DNA of 64,000 nt, taken from Salvia splendens (taxonomy: Eukaryota > Streptophyta > Magnoliopsida > Lamiales > Lamiaceae). Numbering within the stretch: position 1 is the first letter of the stretch; each line of letters begins with the position of its first letter. The stretch spans positions 14,749,514 to 14,813,513 of the forward strand of contig NC_056050.1 in the NCBI RefSeq assembly GCF_004379255.2. The letters run 5' to 3'. A model generated the notes under the pieces. It was given only the letters and a program-made list of their open reading frames with translations, was not told the DNA's origin and searched no databases. Of this stretch, positions 11,251 through 23,414 are shown piece after piece. The translations under genes and the position numbers were made by a program.

Positions 11251-13182
11251 GGAGTATGTTATAAATCAATCCTTTTCCTATATTTCCTCCTTTTTCCTTC
11301 TTAATATCAGCCATTAGATTAGAGAAATGGACGGTCAAGATCAACATGGGGTAATTAATCCCGTGTTGCATTATTTGTCCTATTTTGTGCATTATGAGGT
11401 TACAATAGTAATCTAAAAATGGCTGGAAACCGCTACGAATAATGCACCACATGGTCACGAGTAATGCATATAATTGCCTATATAATGCACAATATGTGAA
11501 CTGCAATGCATACGAACAAGATGTGCTATGCTATGATGTTTGACACACGTTTCTTGTTTCCCCTAAGGGTTTAATAAGCTTAGGGGCTAGGGTATAGTAC
11601 GTACGCATTAATAACAAATTATAAAACGATACGAATAATTCACCAAATTGTCACGAGTAATGGATGTTATTAACTATATAATGCACAATATGTGAACTGC
11701 AATGCATACGAATAAGATGTACCATGTTATGATGTTTGACACACGTTTCTTGTTTCCCCTAAGGGTTTAATAAGCTTAGGGGCTAGGGTATAGTACGTAG
11801 ACATTACTAACAAATTGTTGTTATTGGAATATACGTATGTGCATTATTTGGTTTAGGTAGTGCATTATGTAGCTGTTAATTGTCATTATCTCAGAATATT
11901 ATGCATTATTAGAGGTATTGTGTATATGGGTTAATCAACGGATTGAAGATTACATACGTGCATTTAGTAATGTCTACGTACTATACCATAGCCCCTAAGC
12001 TTATTAAACCCTTAGGGGAAACAAGAAACGTGTGTCAAACATCATAACATGGTACATCTTATTCGTATGCATTGCAGTTCACATATTGTGCATTATATAG
12101 TTAATAACATCCACTACTCGTGACAATTTGGTGAATTATTCGTATCGTTTTATAATTTGTTATTAATGCATACGTACTATACCCTAGCCCCTAAGCTTAT
12201 TAAACCCTTAGGGGAAACAAGAAACGTGTGTCAAACATCATAACACAGCACATCTTGTTCGTATAAATTGCAGTTCACAAATTGTGCATTATATAGTAAA
12301 TTATATCCATTACTCGTTACCATGTGAAGATTACATACATGTCTACGAATGCATAATATTCTGAGATAATGACAATTAACAGCTACATAATGCACTACCT
12401 AAACCAAATAATGCACATACGTATATTCCAATAACAACAATTTGTTAGTAATGTCTACGTACTATACCCTAGCCCCTAAGCTTATTAAACCCTTAGGGGA
12501 AACAAGAAACGTGTGTCAAACATCATAACATGGTACATCTTATTCGTATGCATTGCAGTTCACATATTATGCATTATATAGTTAATAACATCCATTACTC
12601 GTGACAATTTGGTGAATTATTCGTATCGTTTTATAATTTGTTATTAATGCGTACGTACTATACCCTAGCCCCTAAGCTTATTAAACCCTTAGGGGAAACA
12701 AGAAACGTGTGTCAAACATCATAACACAGCACATCTTGTTCGTATGCATTGCAGTTCACAAATTGTGCATTATATAGTCAATTATATCCATTACTCGTTA
12801 CCATGTGAAGATTACATACGTGTCTACGTACTATACCCTAGCCCCTAAGCTTATTAAACCCTTAGGGGAAACAAGAAACGTGTGTCAAACATCATAACAT
12901 GGTACATCTTATTCGTATGCATTGCAGTTCACATATTGTGCATTATATAGTCAATTATATGCATTACTTGTGACCATGTGGTGCATTATTCGCAGATACC
13001 AAAATGTGACAGTTACTTTTCCGTCAAATGTCAATAATAACCCTGTAATGCATACAACCACCTTCTATAATGCAACACGGAACCAGTTTTATAGAATCAA
13101 TCTGATCCGTTGATGCCTTAGATCTAACGTGTAATATTAAGAAGGAAAAAGGATCTAAGATGTGAAAAGGAGAATAACGCTC

Positions 13183-13185
<3 letters not shown>
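11250..13185. mobile_element. TA-microsatellite-flanked element C with large internal palindrome
   Basis: The right end GGGGAGCGTTATTCTCC (inverted, 13185) abuts (TA)n at 13186-13214 and matches the left end of element D (52513). The left side near 11250-11330 carries the inverted relative of the subterminal TCCTTTTTCCTTCTTAATAT stretch, but its outermost bases are unclear. The interior is full of TGCATTAT motifs and copies of a CTAGCCCCTAAGCTT hairpin unit. It has no coding content. Confidence 0.55.
11440..12890. repeat. Inverted and tandem array of a hairpin-containing unit
   Basis: Units containing CCCCTAAG, 11 bases, CTTAGGGG occur in one orientation near 11560 and 11760, and in the other near 11995, 12190, 12475, 12680 and 12850. 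The segment 11461-11925 is the inverted copy of about 12345-12800, with a further inverted copy at 11970-12310. The whole could fold into arms of several hundred bases. Confidence 0.75.
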
Positions 13186-13220
<35 letters not shown>

Positions 13221-13299
13221 AATTAAAAAATAGAATTCTCTAAAATTTTAAAAAAATAAATGTAATATATATTACATTTATATAGGGTTTACGGTATCG

Positions 13300-13545
13300 G
13301 TATGGAATTTGGACATGCCGTAATTTCCGGTAAGGTATGCGGTATGACACAGTCGGCTCCGGTATACCGAAAATTCGGTACGGTATCGGTATGGAATTTT
13401 GACATACCGTAATTTCTGGTACGGTATGCGGTATGACACAGACGGCTCCGGTATAACGGAAATTCGGTACGGTATCGGTATGGAATTTTGACATACCGTA
13501 ATTTCCGGTACGGTATGCGGTATGACACGGTCGGTACAGTATACC
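13300..13545. repeat. Three 80-bp subterminal repeats of the hAT MITE
   Basis: Three successive copies of a GGTATCGGTATGGAATTT...GGTATGACAC unit lie just inside the right hAT end. Subterminal motif arrays of this kind are the usual transposase-binding regions of hAT elements; binding here is inferred. Confidence 0.65.
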
Positions 13546-13968
13546 GTACCGACCCACCCCTACTTCTAACACCTCTCCCTCCACTCCCTAAGCAGCAGCG
13601 CGCAGTCTCTGCAGGGGTACAAGAGCCCTGAGGTGTCCCTCCACCAGCAGATCATAGTTACAAATATTTTCATGTGGTGTATCCCAATCATAGTTACAAA
13701 TTGTCTTTCCTCCTTACTTTTCTCTCTTTATGCAATTATGATTAACTAGACACACCAAAAAATAATTATTTTAAATTATTAATAAGATACACTGTGAAAT
13801 AATTTTATCATCATATTTAGGATTAACTCAAATATTTTAGAATATTCTAATTTTTCATTCAATAAAACATTACCATTACATTTTGTAATTGGAAAAAAAA
13901 AGAGGGTCTGATTTGGAATGAAGCTCGAATTAATTGAGATATGGTGAAGTAGGTGGTACAGTTGCATC

Positions 13969-13978
13969 ATATAAATAG
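13969..13978 (+). promoter_or_regulatory. Candidate TATA box of the cupin_5 gene
   Basis: A TATAAATAGG sequence lies about 42-51 bases upstream of the ATG at 14020, implying a very short 5' leader of roughly 15-25 bases. The hAT insertion ends about 400 bp upstream. Confidence 0.5.
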
Positions 13979-14019
13979 GAGAGAATGGATGTGGAGTGAA
14001 GAGCAGCAAGAGATTGAAA

Positions 14020-17000
14020 ATGGGATCAACACCACCAAAAAGCTCTCAAGTCGTGGCAAAGCTCAACCTCAAACCTCATCCAGAAGGAGGGTTTTATTCT
14101 GAAACATTCAGAGACACCTCTGTTAACCTCTCTAAATCTCATCTCCCACCACAATGTAACCTCTTCTCTACTTTTTTCGACCCTCGCTTTCTCACTCTTT
14201 TCGTCTCAAATTACATCCCCTAAATTGAGCATGAATTTATCTATTTCTTAGTGGATTTTCATTTTTATTGTTTTTTGTTGTTTATGAGCCTGCGTTTGTA
14301 TGTCGGTGGGCTTGCTTTCCCTGTTTTAGGTCTTCGTAATTGCTGTAATTTTCTAAGCTGATTTGTAATTTGTTTTTTATTCAATGCATCAATTGACTTT
14401 TATTGGTGTTGGTGTTAAGCATGAAGCTCGTTGAAACGCCGGTTTGTTGGATGTAGCAACAGTACTAGCAATGAACTATGCCTTCATTAAGCTTTATGTT
14501 GAAGACTTGAAGTCAATAACTTGAATGGTAATTTTTTATAATTATGGAGCTTCATGAACAATTGCTTAACATGTATGTCCCGTGGCACGTAGTTCTAGTT
14601 TTGCGTTGGATTTGATCTGTTATGATTAGATTATTCGATGATCTCAATGTATTAAGTAGTGAACCGGCAAAATTCCAATGATGTGATCAACCAAGGTTAT
14701 ATCTCTTTAGAATCACATTTTAGAACTTATAAGATCAGACTGTGGACATTGTATAGTGTATACTGGGAATGGGAAATTTGCCACCTGCGCTCACTAGTGT
14801 TTTTACAATTTAAGAGACCTATATAATACTAATTGGTTAGATGTTCCAAGAGACCCTTCTGATGCTACAGAAGACAGTATTTAACATTAAAAGTGTGCAA
14901 ACATTTTAATGAGCTGAACTTGAACACAGACAGGGCATTCATATTTTAGCATTAGCCTAGATAGATAAAAATAGATACAAGGCCCAAGACCCTTGATACA
15001 ATTTGAGCTAAATTTTCTTGATTCATATTCCATTGAAAGTGAAATATTTTTTAGTATTGAGGTAAAAATACGTGACCTTAGATCATGGGATCAACCATGT
15101 TCAGTTTAGATAGGTTCAGTCCTCTTTTGCATCAATTTCAATCAAACTCAAGATACTGAAACACCGTATTAATCAAGAATATTAGATTAACCAATTCCAA
15201 ATCTGGAACTCTGCCACTCTTGTCAGTTGGAAACTCAGGTTAGGACTTAACATGGCATAGGTCTCTTAAACAAATCAAAGTATGTTGTCTCATCTCTGAG
15301 TCGAGTACCCATCTCCCAATTTTATAGATGGTTTTGTACATCTAAACCAGTGTCACATGCTGAATGCTGTCGGCATCATTTAGTCCATTTTCACCTAGGC
15401 TAAAACAACAAAAGGTAGTAGAGCATTTGATCACTTGATTCACTTTCAACTGATCTAGGCATCTAGAGATTTAATTTTGAGAAATTCTTGGCCAACCATA
15501 TATTTTTAACCATCTAAAGTCAATTGCATTTACTTCCTCTCTCTGCTGGTTAAACCTGCAAGAGTGACTGTATCTCGCAGAATTTGTTAAAATTCAAGTT
15601 AAAAATTGGATTATAGTAGTAAATATGAAGTGTATATAATATTTTATGAAGTCTTGAGGAAAATGTTAGTAGCCCATGATTGTTTTGTCTTCCATGCATA
15701 AGTTATGGTACTACTGTAGCAGTGCTATGCAACTAAAAGTTGGAACTCTATGAACTTTTATGGGTTTTTTTTTGCATTGCTCACGCATTATTAGAATTTT
15801 GTCAATTAAAAGACAAACTTCCCTTCCCTTTTTTCAATTCAAATTTCAAATCACCCTCAATGTTGATTCTTCGCCGCCTGGGGCTGTAGAAAGTTTCAGG
15901 GGTTAAGCTGTTTTCCATTGATGCAGTAATATAAATTTTTAGTAGAGAGTCAGATATTGGTATAGCCAAGTGGATCAAGGCAGTGGATTGTTAATCCACC
16001 ATGAACTGGAGTTACTTTCGTTTCACCCCCCAAACTCTATTATCGCTTATCCAGTTTGTGTTTCTATAATTTATTGAGTTTCCCTTTTTATTTGTGTTTT
16101 TATAATTTATTAAATTTCCCTTTTTTTGTTATTTTTATGAGTGATGATAGTGTTTGCTGATGTTTCATAGAATGATTTTCCTAATATTATGAAAGGCCAA
16201 CAGCAATTATTTTAGTATTTTTCCCTTGAGTAGAAGTTGTAATGGTGATACAATAAGTGTAAAAGGGAAAGTTGTAGGGGCTAAAATTACACAACTTAAT
16301 GTACAGTTGTATACACTATACAGAGTCATAGATGAAGTGATACTCAGAAGATATTTGGTGGAGCAAAGGAACTAACCTTTTTGAGGTGAATCAAATCTCC
16401 ATATATAAGTGTGCTTTTTTTATGTTGAAATTCGAAAGAATGTGTTTCAATTTGCTTACTCAATTTTATGAATTTGTTGGCAATCCCTGATAATTGTATT
16501 CACGCTGCTTAGATTTGGTGATGGGATGTTTTTTCCCCACGACAAGCATGCAAGCATCTGATGATAACAAAGCAGTGTCTCAACTGATTCATTGCTCCAC
16601 TGCATTAATTTTTTGGCTTTGTAGCTGGAATATTATCATTATTATTCACTATACTAGAACTTAAGAATTCTAATACATGTAGAATGCGGGTGTAGTCCTA
16701 GTTCCTCATTTATTTTTCTTAGTCTTGATTCTAATTTCCTGCAGATAAGGTTGATCGACCTGTCAGTACATCCATATACTTCCTATTGCCTTCTGGAAGT
16801 GTTTCTCACCTCCACCGCATTCCCTGCGCAGAAGTCTGGCATTTTTACTTGGGAGAACCCCTAACGGTATGTCTACATCGACCTCTAATATGATATCTGA
16901 ATGCTCAAATAATCTTAGCATTTAGTTAATTGGATTCAGATTACTAATTCCTTAAAGGGCATTCTCTTGATGGAAAAGGTGGAAAGCAAATATTTTCACT

Positions 17001-17751
17001 ATTTCCCAATCTTTTCACATGTTCAGTAAGTTGTGGATAATTTTCTCTGGGCAGGATAGGATTTTCTTTTTGGGCAGCTTGTTTTCCCTCCATAAATCAC
17101 TCCATGAAATATACTATCACATTTTATCATGTTTTTTTCTCCCTAGAGAACAAGGGATACAAAAAGATGGGAATGGGATGAAAATGGTGGGAACCAATTA
17201 TCCCATCTCTTCTTATTTCTCGAAATAAATTTGCAACCAAAGAGAATGCATCCTAAAAGATATAGAGAGAAGTACTGATTTGATTTTCCTTTCTTTTGTC
17301 ACATGATTCTTGCCTCGTGTGATATGCGATCTTGTAAGCTGAAAAAGTGTGGTTTTACGATTCATTTTGTCATGTACTAAAACAATAGGTTAAGTCATGT
17401 TACTTATCTCATACCAATTTTCAATCTCAGGTGGTAGAACTCAATGACAATGATGGGACCGTAAAATTTACATGCCTTGGACCCGATCCACTAGCTGACA
17501 ATCAAGTAGTTCAGCACATGGTGCCTCCAAATGTCTGGTTCGGCGCATTCCCTACACAGGATATCGACATCTCATCTGATGGTGCTGTTAAACGAGCCAC
17601 AAGGGATCACGAAGCACACTTTTCTCTAGTGGGATGCACCTGCGCGCCTGCATTCCAGTTTGATGATTTCGAGCTGGCAAACCGCACTGAGCTCGTCTCT
17701 CGCTTCCCCAAGTACGAGTCTCTCATCACTATGCTCACCTTCGCTGAATGA
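14020..17751 (+). CDS. Cupin_5 (DUF985) family protein, RmlC-like
   Basis: Three exons join in phase: 14020-14155, 16745-16866 and 17431-17751, giving 192 residues. The protein has the compact DUF985 (cupin_5) pattern: a LNLKPHPEGGFYSETFRD start (residues about 16-32), STSIYFLL, HLHR-P--EVWHFYLG (putative metal or ligand residues H67, H69, E75, H78), a V-PNVWFGA turn and an APAFQFDDFELANR C-terminal motif. Length matches the one-domain family, which is widespread in bacteria and plants. Its biochemical role is poorly defined, and cytosolic location is only inferred from the lack of a signal peptide. The ATG at 14020 was preferred because the upstream in-frame codon at 13996 is GTG. Intron 1 (2.6 kb) contains a plastid trnH-like sequence. 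The gene looks intact. Confidence 0.92.
15955..16030 (+). pseudogene. Plastid trnH-GUG-derived tRNA pseudogene in the cupin intron
   Basis: The stretch TAGCCAAGTGGATCAAGGCA followed by GTGGATTGTTAATCCACCAT matches the D arm and anticodon arm of plastid trnH-GUG almost base for base. The anticodon triplet reads GTT instead of GTG. The T arm and acceptor stem are degenerate, so it is unlikely to fold as a working tRNA. It is best read as a nuclear insert of organelle DNA; whether it came directly from the plastid or via mitochondrial DNA cannot be told. Confidence 0.75.
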
Positions 17752-17982
17752 ATTACCTTTACGTGTCACTGCCACAAATGATGTTTTTCTGTATGGTTTG
17801 AGGTGTTTACAAGTATTTTTCTTTCATGCTACGTTGATCTGGTCTCTTATTTCGTAGTATTTTGTATTATGATGAATGGATATTTATGCAGCTTGTTGAT
17901 TATGTACACGAATAAAGTGTTGCTCTGATCATATTCCCACTTACCAAGTCATATTAATTAGAACATGTCAAACTGTCTCTAA

Positions 17983-19808
17983 GGCCATCCGCAACGCTGT
18001 TTCTTATCCGTCTCATAACCGTCTCATCTCTTAACTATTTATGGGCCTCACTGTACTTTTCACTCCATCTCTTAACTAAGAGACAGCACCTGCAACTCTT
18101 CATCTCTTATCCGTCTCTTAATCATCTCATCCCTTAACTATTCATTCAATTTCATTTTTATTTTTATTTCCAACAAATTCAATTAATAAAAACACACTTC
18201 ATTAAATAAAATAAAATTACAACTTAAAATCCTAAAAAAATACATAATTAAATTCGTGGAAAAATAAATAAAAAAGACAATTTAAATTACAAATTTATAG
18301 AAATTATAAAAACTACTCTGACGGCGAATCATCCCCCGAAGGCGGTGCGGTGCACCGAATGGATGCGGAATACCAAGTTGTCCCGCCAGATACACAATGC
18401 CGGCATGATGGGCTTGATATTGGGCGGGCGTCATCCGGGAAGTGTCTGCCATCGTGGCGGTGAAGTACATGGACATTAGGGAGGAGGGCGGCCCTTGGGA
18501 ACCCGTCTGGCTTGATTCATCTCGGCCCCTCCTCCCTCTAGCCGCCTTGGTCCCTAGCGGCCGATGGCGCACATGGGAGGACCCCCCTGCATCGTCTGTC
18601 GTGCCCTCAACCTCCTGCGAGGTAACCTCTTGTGCGGCGCTGCCTGAACTACCCCCACTAGACGAGTATTGGCCACCCGCCGTGTGCTTCGTGCGTTTCG
18701 AGGTCGAGCCCGTGCTTGACTGGACATCGCCGACCCACCTTTCGACGTCTTTGACGGCCTCCCAAACATCGACATGTTTGAATTCTTTGCCGTTGTCGTC
18801 GAAATAGACTCGCAAAGCCGATCACAGAATGTCGGCTCCAGTGGCTCCGCTTTGGTAATGAGGCGCTTCATTCTTGTAGATGCCGTAGAACTTTTTGACC
18901 TCTCTGTCGACTCGGTCAAAATGACTTCGGAGCATCTTCAATGTGCGGCGGCGGGACCCTTTCGGCTTAATCTCGTTGTAGGCCTCAGTGACCTTTTCCC
19001 AAAAGCACTTCCGGGATTGTTGATTCCCGACGATGGGATCATATGAGACGTTGATCCAGGCGTTGTACAGAGCCATCATGTCCTTGCGGCTGTACGGATG
19101 ACGGCCTACATCCTCCTCCTCCTCGGCCGCCTCCTCCTCTTCCTCCACGGCGTCGAATGCCCTGGAGCTTCCACCGCCTCGTCCTCCTTCCGGATTGGGT
19201 TCATCCGGATAATCCTCCCTAATTTGGGATAATCCCTGCGAATAGCTCGGGGCGGAGGGACAAACGTATGTATCCACATCAAAATGTGGTGGTTGGTACC
19301 CCGCCGGCGTCGACGAGCCTTGGGTGCCCGACGTCGACGAATCGGAACCACCCAAGACATTGTACATGCCCCCAGTCGCCAAACACGTTGATGTCAAACC
19401 CGCCGGAAATTTTGTGATGAAAATTGGAGAGGTTAGATGAAAACTGGAGAGAAAATGAAGATGATTTGGAAAGAATAGATATGTGTTTGTGTGTATAATG
19501 AGGATGGAATAGAAGTATTTATAGAGTAAAAAAAGAAAAAAAAAACGGTCGAAAACGGTAACATTACCGTTTGAATTTTTAATTTTAATTTTTTTTATTA
19601 AATTCAATTTTTTAAAAATAAAATGATTTATTGCGTCAGCGTGACGAAGCCCACTCGCGGGCGTGTGGCAGCTGGCGCGCCAGCTGTCTCGGTGGGACGG
19701 ACGTCTCGGCGAGACCGGGATGAGACGGGACGCTGCAATGCGTCTTGCTGCCGTCTCGTCTCGGAGGGACGAGATACGAGACACCTCCACGACGCTTTGC
19801 GGGTGTTC
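17983..19808. mobile_element. PIF/Harbinger-type non-autonomous element 1 (1826 bp)
   Basis: TAA duplications flank it (17980-17982 and 19809-19811), and the ends GGCCATCCGCAACGC and, inverted, GAACACCCGCAAAGC are imperfect TIRs. It carries only a Myb/NAM-associated gene on the minus strand and no DDE transposase. It is a homologue of 21605-24002 in the opposite orientation. Confidence 0.85.
18282..19367 (-). pseudogene. NAM-associated/Myb-like protein of Harbinger-type element 1
   Basis: This is the accessory DNA-binding-type gene (often annotated glutathione S-transferase T3-like or NAM-associated) of PIF/Harbinger elements. In order it shows a low-complexity N-terminus (about residues 1-70, with an acidic EEEEE run), a trihelix-like core (ALYNAWINVSYDPIVGNQQS, KCFWEKVTEAYNEIKP, LRSHFDRVDREVKKF), a region with VDVWEAVKDVERW, and a Ser/Gly-rich tail. 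It is broken by one TGA at 18822-18824, where element 2 has AGA. Relative to element 2, a small deletion removes the first ATG, so the next Met (19367) would be used. Apart from these changes the frame is open. Confidence 0.75.
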
Positions 19809-19811
19809 TAA

Positions 19812-21604
19812 ATATTGAAAATGTTGGAAACACTTCTACATCACCTGACTGCTAAAATCACACTTTTCCAGATTAGCATCACTTCTTATTTTATTTTCTT
19901 TTGGTAATTGCAAACATGTAACACTTTTTTTAGGCCAACATGTAACACTTTTTTTCCAACTCCAATTGAGTTCCTTACTCTATAAATTAGCATTTTAAAA
20001 TGAATAAATAGACTATAACAGTAGAAGAAATATCTCCCGAGGATTGTTAAACTTTCAATTTTCCTCTAATTTTGCCAAGTTTCCAGCGGAGTCGAATTTG
20101 ATATGACCCATTGAAAATTGGGAGTAACCAAAAATAATTCGATGATAAATGGTCAACTAATTAGCAATCACAAATTAAGACCTAATCTTAACTATTAGTT
20201 CAGTTGATATAGTAGTTAAAATAATGTCACATTGATTATATTTTAAATTAAAAAAATTATTAAATAAATTTAAAGGGTATTAATAGCAATTTTTTCTCAT
20301 CAAAATCATCTCAAAACTTTAAATTTACGTAACTCTCTCGATTATATCATATTAAAGATAATTTTATAAGGATTCCAACGAGATCTCAATTGCATATGTT
20401 CCGATGATGTTCGGGCGATGAAATTTAATAAAGTATATTTCAATTTTTGTACATGTTGATAAACAGATTTTATCAACAAATACAAAAAAAATCTTAGTAG
20501 GTAAAATATCAATAAAACTGTGTTGATATTTTCTTGTACTTGTGTTGATATTCTTTTGTCATATTGTTGATATTTGTAATATACTATGTTGATATAAAAA
20601 CACCCACGAAAATTATCATATGAAAACATAATGACAATATTACTATTTTGTTGATATTTTGTCTACTATTTATTAAAATTTGTGAGTTTAAATCTCATCC
20701 TCTCATTTCAAAATCAAAGGGTGTAGATTTAGTCTTGGTTTTAGATTATAGAGTTATAAGCATTAGAAAGGACCCACTTACTAAATACTTATATGATATT
20801 TTTATTAAAATTGTAATAAAAGTATGCCATTTTTTAACAATAGCACACCTTTTCATTTTTTTGGTTCTTGGCAATTGAAATTCATTCCTTTTTATAACTG
20901 CTGTTGTTTTTCAATAAAAACGACTTTTTCCAAAAAAAAAACATAATAAATTACGACTCCAAACTAATTTCTAGTCAGAGACGGAATCAGAACTTGAAAT
21001 GAGCCGGTGTTGAAATTTAACGATGCGTACGGTAGGACACGCGATGCTTCTAGAATCTCCGGTAGTGGCCTTTTCTAGTGGCTCATAGTGCTATATCTAG
21101 GATTTTTTATTTGCGAATTGTAAGAAAATATTAGTATACACAAGTATACTAATATCTTCATATATTACAGTGTATCTTGATATCCTAAGAGTTCACAAAT
21201 TAAGTTCTTAAAATATTAATTTGACCTAAATATGGTACTCCAACCATCCGTCATTACTTGTCCTACTTTGACTTATTTCAATATTAAAAATGTAAATTTA
21301 AAATGATAGAAAAAGTTAGTAGATAGTGAATCGTTTTATATGGAGTATTAATTTTATAATTAAATATGAGTGGATTGTGGATTTATTAGTAAATCAATAC
21401 GTATTGGCATAAAGACCGAAAATAAAATATGAGAAGAATAATTACTTTTATTAGTAGTAATTGATTCTTAAAACAATTTTAGAGATAGAAAAAGTAATAA
21501 TATATTCTTAAACTAATAATCACCCTAAATAAGAAATCAAATTATCTAACTGCTCCTAATCACATAAATAAAAAAGGGGATATAAACGTTGGGTCTGTTT
21601 ATAA
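19812..21604. other. AT-rich intergenic spacer between the two Harbinger-type elements
   Basis: No gene is seen. It contains a cluster of GTTGATATT motifs (20450-20660), poly-A and poly-T runs and a possible Stowaway remnant near 21237-21345 (left end CTCCAACCATCCGTC). Confidence 0.4.
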
Positions 21605-22053
21605 GAGCACCCGCAACGCGTCGCGCGGGTTCATATCTCGTCCCTCCGAGACGAGACGACAGCGAGACGCGTTGCAGCGTCCCGTCTCGTCCCGGTCTCG
21701 CCGAGACGCCCGTCCCACCTAGACGGCTGGCGCGCCAGCTAGCCACGTGCCCGCGCGACGTGGCACGCGCTGGCGCTAGACGTGACGCCCACTCGCCGAC
21801 CCGCGAGTGAGCTTAGTCACGCTGACGCAATAAATTATTTTTTTTTAAATCCGAATTTAATAAAAAAAAATTAAAAATTCAAACTATAATGTTACCATTT
21901 TCGACCGTTTATTTATTTATTTATTTTTCTTTTTTTACTCTATAAATACTCCTATTTCATCCTCATTATACACACAAACACACATCTATTCTTCCTAAAT
22001 CATCTCTATTTCCTCTCCAATTTTCATCTAACCTCTCCAATTTTCAGCACAAA

Positions 22054-23217
22054 ATGTCCGGCGACGGAAACTATGGTGGCTCCGGCGGGTTTGACATCAA
22101 CGTGTTTGGCTACTGTGGGGGCATGTACAATTTCTTGGGTGGTTCCGGTTCCGGTTCGTCGACGCCGGGCACCCAAGGCTCGTCGACGCCGGCTGGGTAC
22201 CAACCGCCCCATTTTGATGTGGATGCATACCCTCATCCCTCCGCCCCGAGGTATTCGCAGGGATTATCTTAAATTAGGGAGGATTATTTGGAAGAACCCA
22301 ATCCGGAAGGAGGACGAGGCGGTGGAAGCTCCAGGGCATTCGACGCCGTGGAGGAAGAGGAGGAGGCGGCCGAGGAGGAGGAGGAGGATGTAGGCCGTCG
22401 TCTGTACAGCCGCAAGGACACGATGGCTCTGTACAATGCCTGGATCAACGTATCGTACGATCCCATCGTCGGGAATCAACAATCCCGGAAGTGCTTTTGG
22501 GAAAAGGTCACCGAGGCCTACAACGAGATTAAGCCGAAAGGGTCCTGCCGTCGCACATTGAAGATGCTCTGAAGTCATTTTGACCGAGTCGACAGAGAGG
22601 TCAAAAAATTCTGTGGCATCTACAAGAATGAAGCGCCTCATTACCAAAGCGGAGCCACTGGAGCCGACATTCTGAGATCGGCTTTGCGAGTCTATTTCGA
22701 CGACAACGACAAATAATTCAAACATGTCGATATTTGGGAGGCCGTCAAAGACGTCGAAAGGTGGGCCGGCGGTGTCCAGTCCAGCACTGGCTCGACCTCG
22801 AAACGCACGAAGCACACGATGAGTGGCCAATACTCGTCTAGTGGGGGCGGTTCAGGCAGCGCCGCATAAGAGGTTACCTCGCAGGAGGTTGAGGGCACGA
22901 CAGACGATGCAGGGGGGTCCTCTCGTGTGCGCCGTCGGCCGCAAGGGACCAAGGCGGCTAAAGGGAGGAGGGGCCGAGACGAATCAAGCCAGTCGGGTTC
23001 CCAAGGGCCGCCCTCCTCCCTAATGTCCATGTACTTCACCGCCACGATGGCGGACACTTCCCGGATGACGCCCGCCCAATATGAAGCCCATCATGCCGGC
23101 ATTGTGTATCTGGTGGGACAACTGGTATTCCGCCTCCATTCGGTGCACCGCCACCGCTTTCGGGGGATGATTCGCCGGCGGAGTAGTTTTTATAATTTCT
23201 ATAAATTTGTATTTTAA
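22054..23217 (+). pseudogene. NAM-associated/Myb-like protein of Harbinger-type element 2
   Basis: Homologue of the element 1 gene, with an extra N-terminus beginning MSGDGNYGGSGGF at 22054. The same trihelix-like core is present around 22420-22680. It is more decayed: in-frame stops occur near 22270, 22570, 22714 and 22867, and the C-terminal tail is frameshifted relative to element 1. Two of these (near 22270 and 22867) are TAA codons where element 1 has CAA, consistent with C-to-T change at methylated sites in silenced DNA. No function is expected. Confidence 0.75.
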
Positions 23218-23414
23218 ATATGTCTTTTTTTATTTATTTTGCCACGAATTTAATTATGTATTTTATTTTATGATTTTAAGTTGTAATTTTATTTTATTTA
23301 ATGAAGTGTGTTTTTATTAATTGAATTTGTTGGAAATAAAAATAAAAAATAAAATTGAATAAATAGTTAAGGGATGAGATGGTTAAGAGATGGATAAGAG
23401 ATGGTGGTTGCAGG

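Larger units (their letters stand above)
7525..13562. mobile_element. hAT-type MITE enlarged by nested insertions
   Basis: The ends read TAGGGATGGG (7525) and, inverted, TAGGGGTGGG (13562). They are flanked by an 8-bp duplication CTTCTAAC (7517-7524 and 13563-13570), the hAT signature. Subterminal DNA at both sides is packed with GGTACGGTAT-like motifs (7540-7700 and 13285-13555). Removing everything between the (TA)n tracts leaves about 0.5 kb, the size of the related 23415-23888 element. So this was probably a short MITE that later received about 5.4 kb in its TA core. No transposase is visible. Confidence 0.8.

Noticed and set aside
13240..13584. Long minus-strand frames of 114 and 79 codons with repeated RIPYRKLR
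   Set aside because: They are readings of the hAT subterminal tandem repeat and have no protein character.
13575..13660. SLQGYKSPEV-like peptide resembling a kinase activation-segment end
   Set aside because: Too short (about 25 codons), with no adjoining kinase motifs because the hAT insertion lies immediately upstream; chance cannot be excluded.
18442..18807. Plus-strand 121-codon frame opposite the Harbinger NAM-like gene
   Set aside because: It is the antisense of a GC-rich, Ser/Gly-coding stretch; the same shadow appears in element 2.
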